From contig NZ_JAQFII010000001.1 in NCBI RefSeq assembly GCF_029504575.1, positions 4,533,001 to 4,597,000 of the forward strand: 64,000 nucleotides of DNA. The letters run 5' to 3'. Position numbers and translations under genes: made by a program. The stretch is from Streptomyces sp. SPB162. GTDB taxonomy: Bacteria > Actinomycetota > Actinomycetes > Streptomycetales > Streptomycetaceae. The notes beneath the pieces are model-generated. The model did no database searches. It saw only the letters and a program-made list of their open reading frames with translations, and was not told the DNA's origin. Positions 62,565 through 64,000 of the stretch are shown here, one piece after another; the first letter of the stretch is position 1; every line of letters begins with the position of its first letter.

Positions 62565-62990
62565 ATGAGCGTAAGTATCGAGCCCAGTGCCCTGCAGCAG
62601 CTGATCGCCACCGCGCCCCCGCGAGAGGTCCCCGACGTCTTCTCGGCGGACTGCCCCTCGCGCCTGGTCCTGGAGCACGTCACCAGCCGCTGGGGCGTGC
62701 TCGTCCTCGCCGCGCTGATCGACGGGACGCGCCGGTTCAGCGAGCTGCGCCGGCAGGTCGGCGGGGTGAGCGAGAAGATGCTCGCCCAGACGCTGCAGGC
62801 GCTGGAACGGGATGGCTTCGTGCACCGCGAGGCGTACCCCGTGATTCCGCCGCGCGTGGAGTACTCCCTCACTCCGCTCGGCGAGGGCGCCGCGCGCCGC
62901 GTCTGGGAACTGGCCCGCTGGATCGGCGGCTCACTGCCTGACGTGTTCGAGGCGCGCGAGACGTACGACGCCGCGCACGGAACACGGTGA
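62565..62990 (+). CDS. HxlR family winged-helix regulator
   Basis: The 141 residues fit HxlR: the redox-type Cys in FSADCPSRLVLEHVTSRWGV and the winged helix RFSELRRQVGGVSEKMLAQT, then RDGFVHREAYPVIPPRVEYS. Relatives such as YodB/QorR sense quinones through that Cys and repress a divergent reductase. Here the divergent neighbour is an NmrA/QorB-type gene, so the same logic is likely. Confidence 0.93.
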   Translation: MSVSIEPSALQQLIATAPPREVPDVFSADCPSRLVLEHVTSRWGVLVLAALIDGTRRFSELRRQVGGVSEKMLAQTLQALERDGFVHREAYPVIPPRVEYSLTPLGEGAARRVWELARWIGGSLPDVFEARETYDAAHGTR

Positions 62991-63013
62991 CGCGCTGACG
63001 TTGCCCTCAACGA

Positions 63014-63049
63014 CGATGCCCGCACGGGGAGCTTCCCGTGCGGGCATCG
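63014..63049. terminator. Bidirectional terminator between hxlR and korB genes
   Basis: A perfect 15-base stem (CGATGCCCGCACGGG with CCCGTGCGGGCATCG) around GAGCTT, between two convergent genes. Confidence 0.85.
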
Positions 63050-63074
63050 GTGCCGTCGTGCCGTCGTGCGGGCG

Positions 63075-64000
<926 letters not shown>

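Overview
This window is chromosomal DNA of a high-GC actinomycete, almost certainly Streptomyces. The GC content is very high, many starts are GTG or TTG, and genes are often coupled by 4-base ATGA/GTGA overlaps. The gene content points the same way: an ESX-like secretion ATPase with WXG100 partners, futalosine-pathway menaquinone genes, a 14-gene NADH dehydrogenase operon, WhiJ-type XRE/DUF397 pairs and a DUF5753 regulator. From memory, the core order (FHA-FtsK protein, mqnC, menaquinone methyltransferase, geranylgeranyl reductase, nuoA-N, polyprenyl synthase, 2-oxoacid:ferredoxin oxidoreductase) matches the S. coelicolor SCO45xx region; I could not check this here.

Layout. 1-9990: ESX/EssC-like ATPase (cut by the window edge), two WXG100-class proteins, two membrane Ser/Thr kinases, a transglutaminase-fold membrane protein that has lost its catalytic residues, and a stub of a DUF58 gene. 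10117-18441: mqnC and a companion, a LuxR-type regulator, lipoproteins and a small secreted protein, a MacAB-like export system, and menG. 18545-22294: a zinc-ribbon membrane protein broken by a one-base frameshift, and a geranylgeranyl reductase. 22291-30675: an accessory stretch with short CTAG-targeting elements carrying a blasticidin-S-deaminase-like gene, AraC/cupin, MFS/TetR, cyclophilin, an ATPase/XRE/DUF397 set, a large inverted repeat, and a HigBA-like toxin-antitoxin pair with a broken toxin. 30836-48360: an NlpC/P60 hydrolase divergent from nuoA-N; a Rex-type operator sits in front of nuoA. 48623-55893: polyprenyl diphosphate synthase, ECF sigma/anti-sigma pair, CHRD protein, LolA-like protein and an ABC exporter. 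55928-60478: FMN reductase, a four-gene overlapping operon that starts with a 64-residue peptide (possible RiPP-like locus), and a decayed methyltransferase. 60516-64000: RarD, an NmrA/QorB-type reductase divergent from an HxlR regulator, and the start-truncated beta subunit of a 2-oxoacid:ferredoxin oxidoreductase.

How it works together. mqnC, menG, the geranylgeranyl reductase and the polyprenyl synthase make or modify menaquinone and isoprenoids, and NDH-1 (nuoA-N) reduces that menaquinone with NADH, so much of the core is one respiratory neighbourhood. The Rex-like site ties nuo transcription to the NADH/NAD+ ratio.

Caution. Six otherwise conserved genes (zinc-ribbon protein, HigB toxin, nuoH, nuoJ, nuoM, anti-sigma factor) each carry a single-base frameshift; in four of them it falls in a run of four identical bases. 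Three of the six are essential-looking nuo subunits, so some or all are probably sequence errors rather than mutations.
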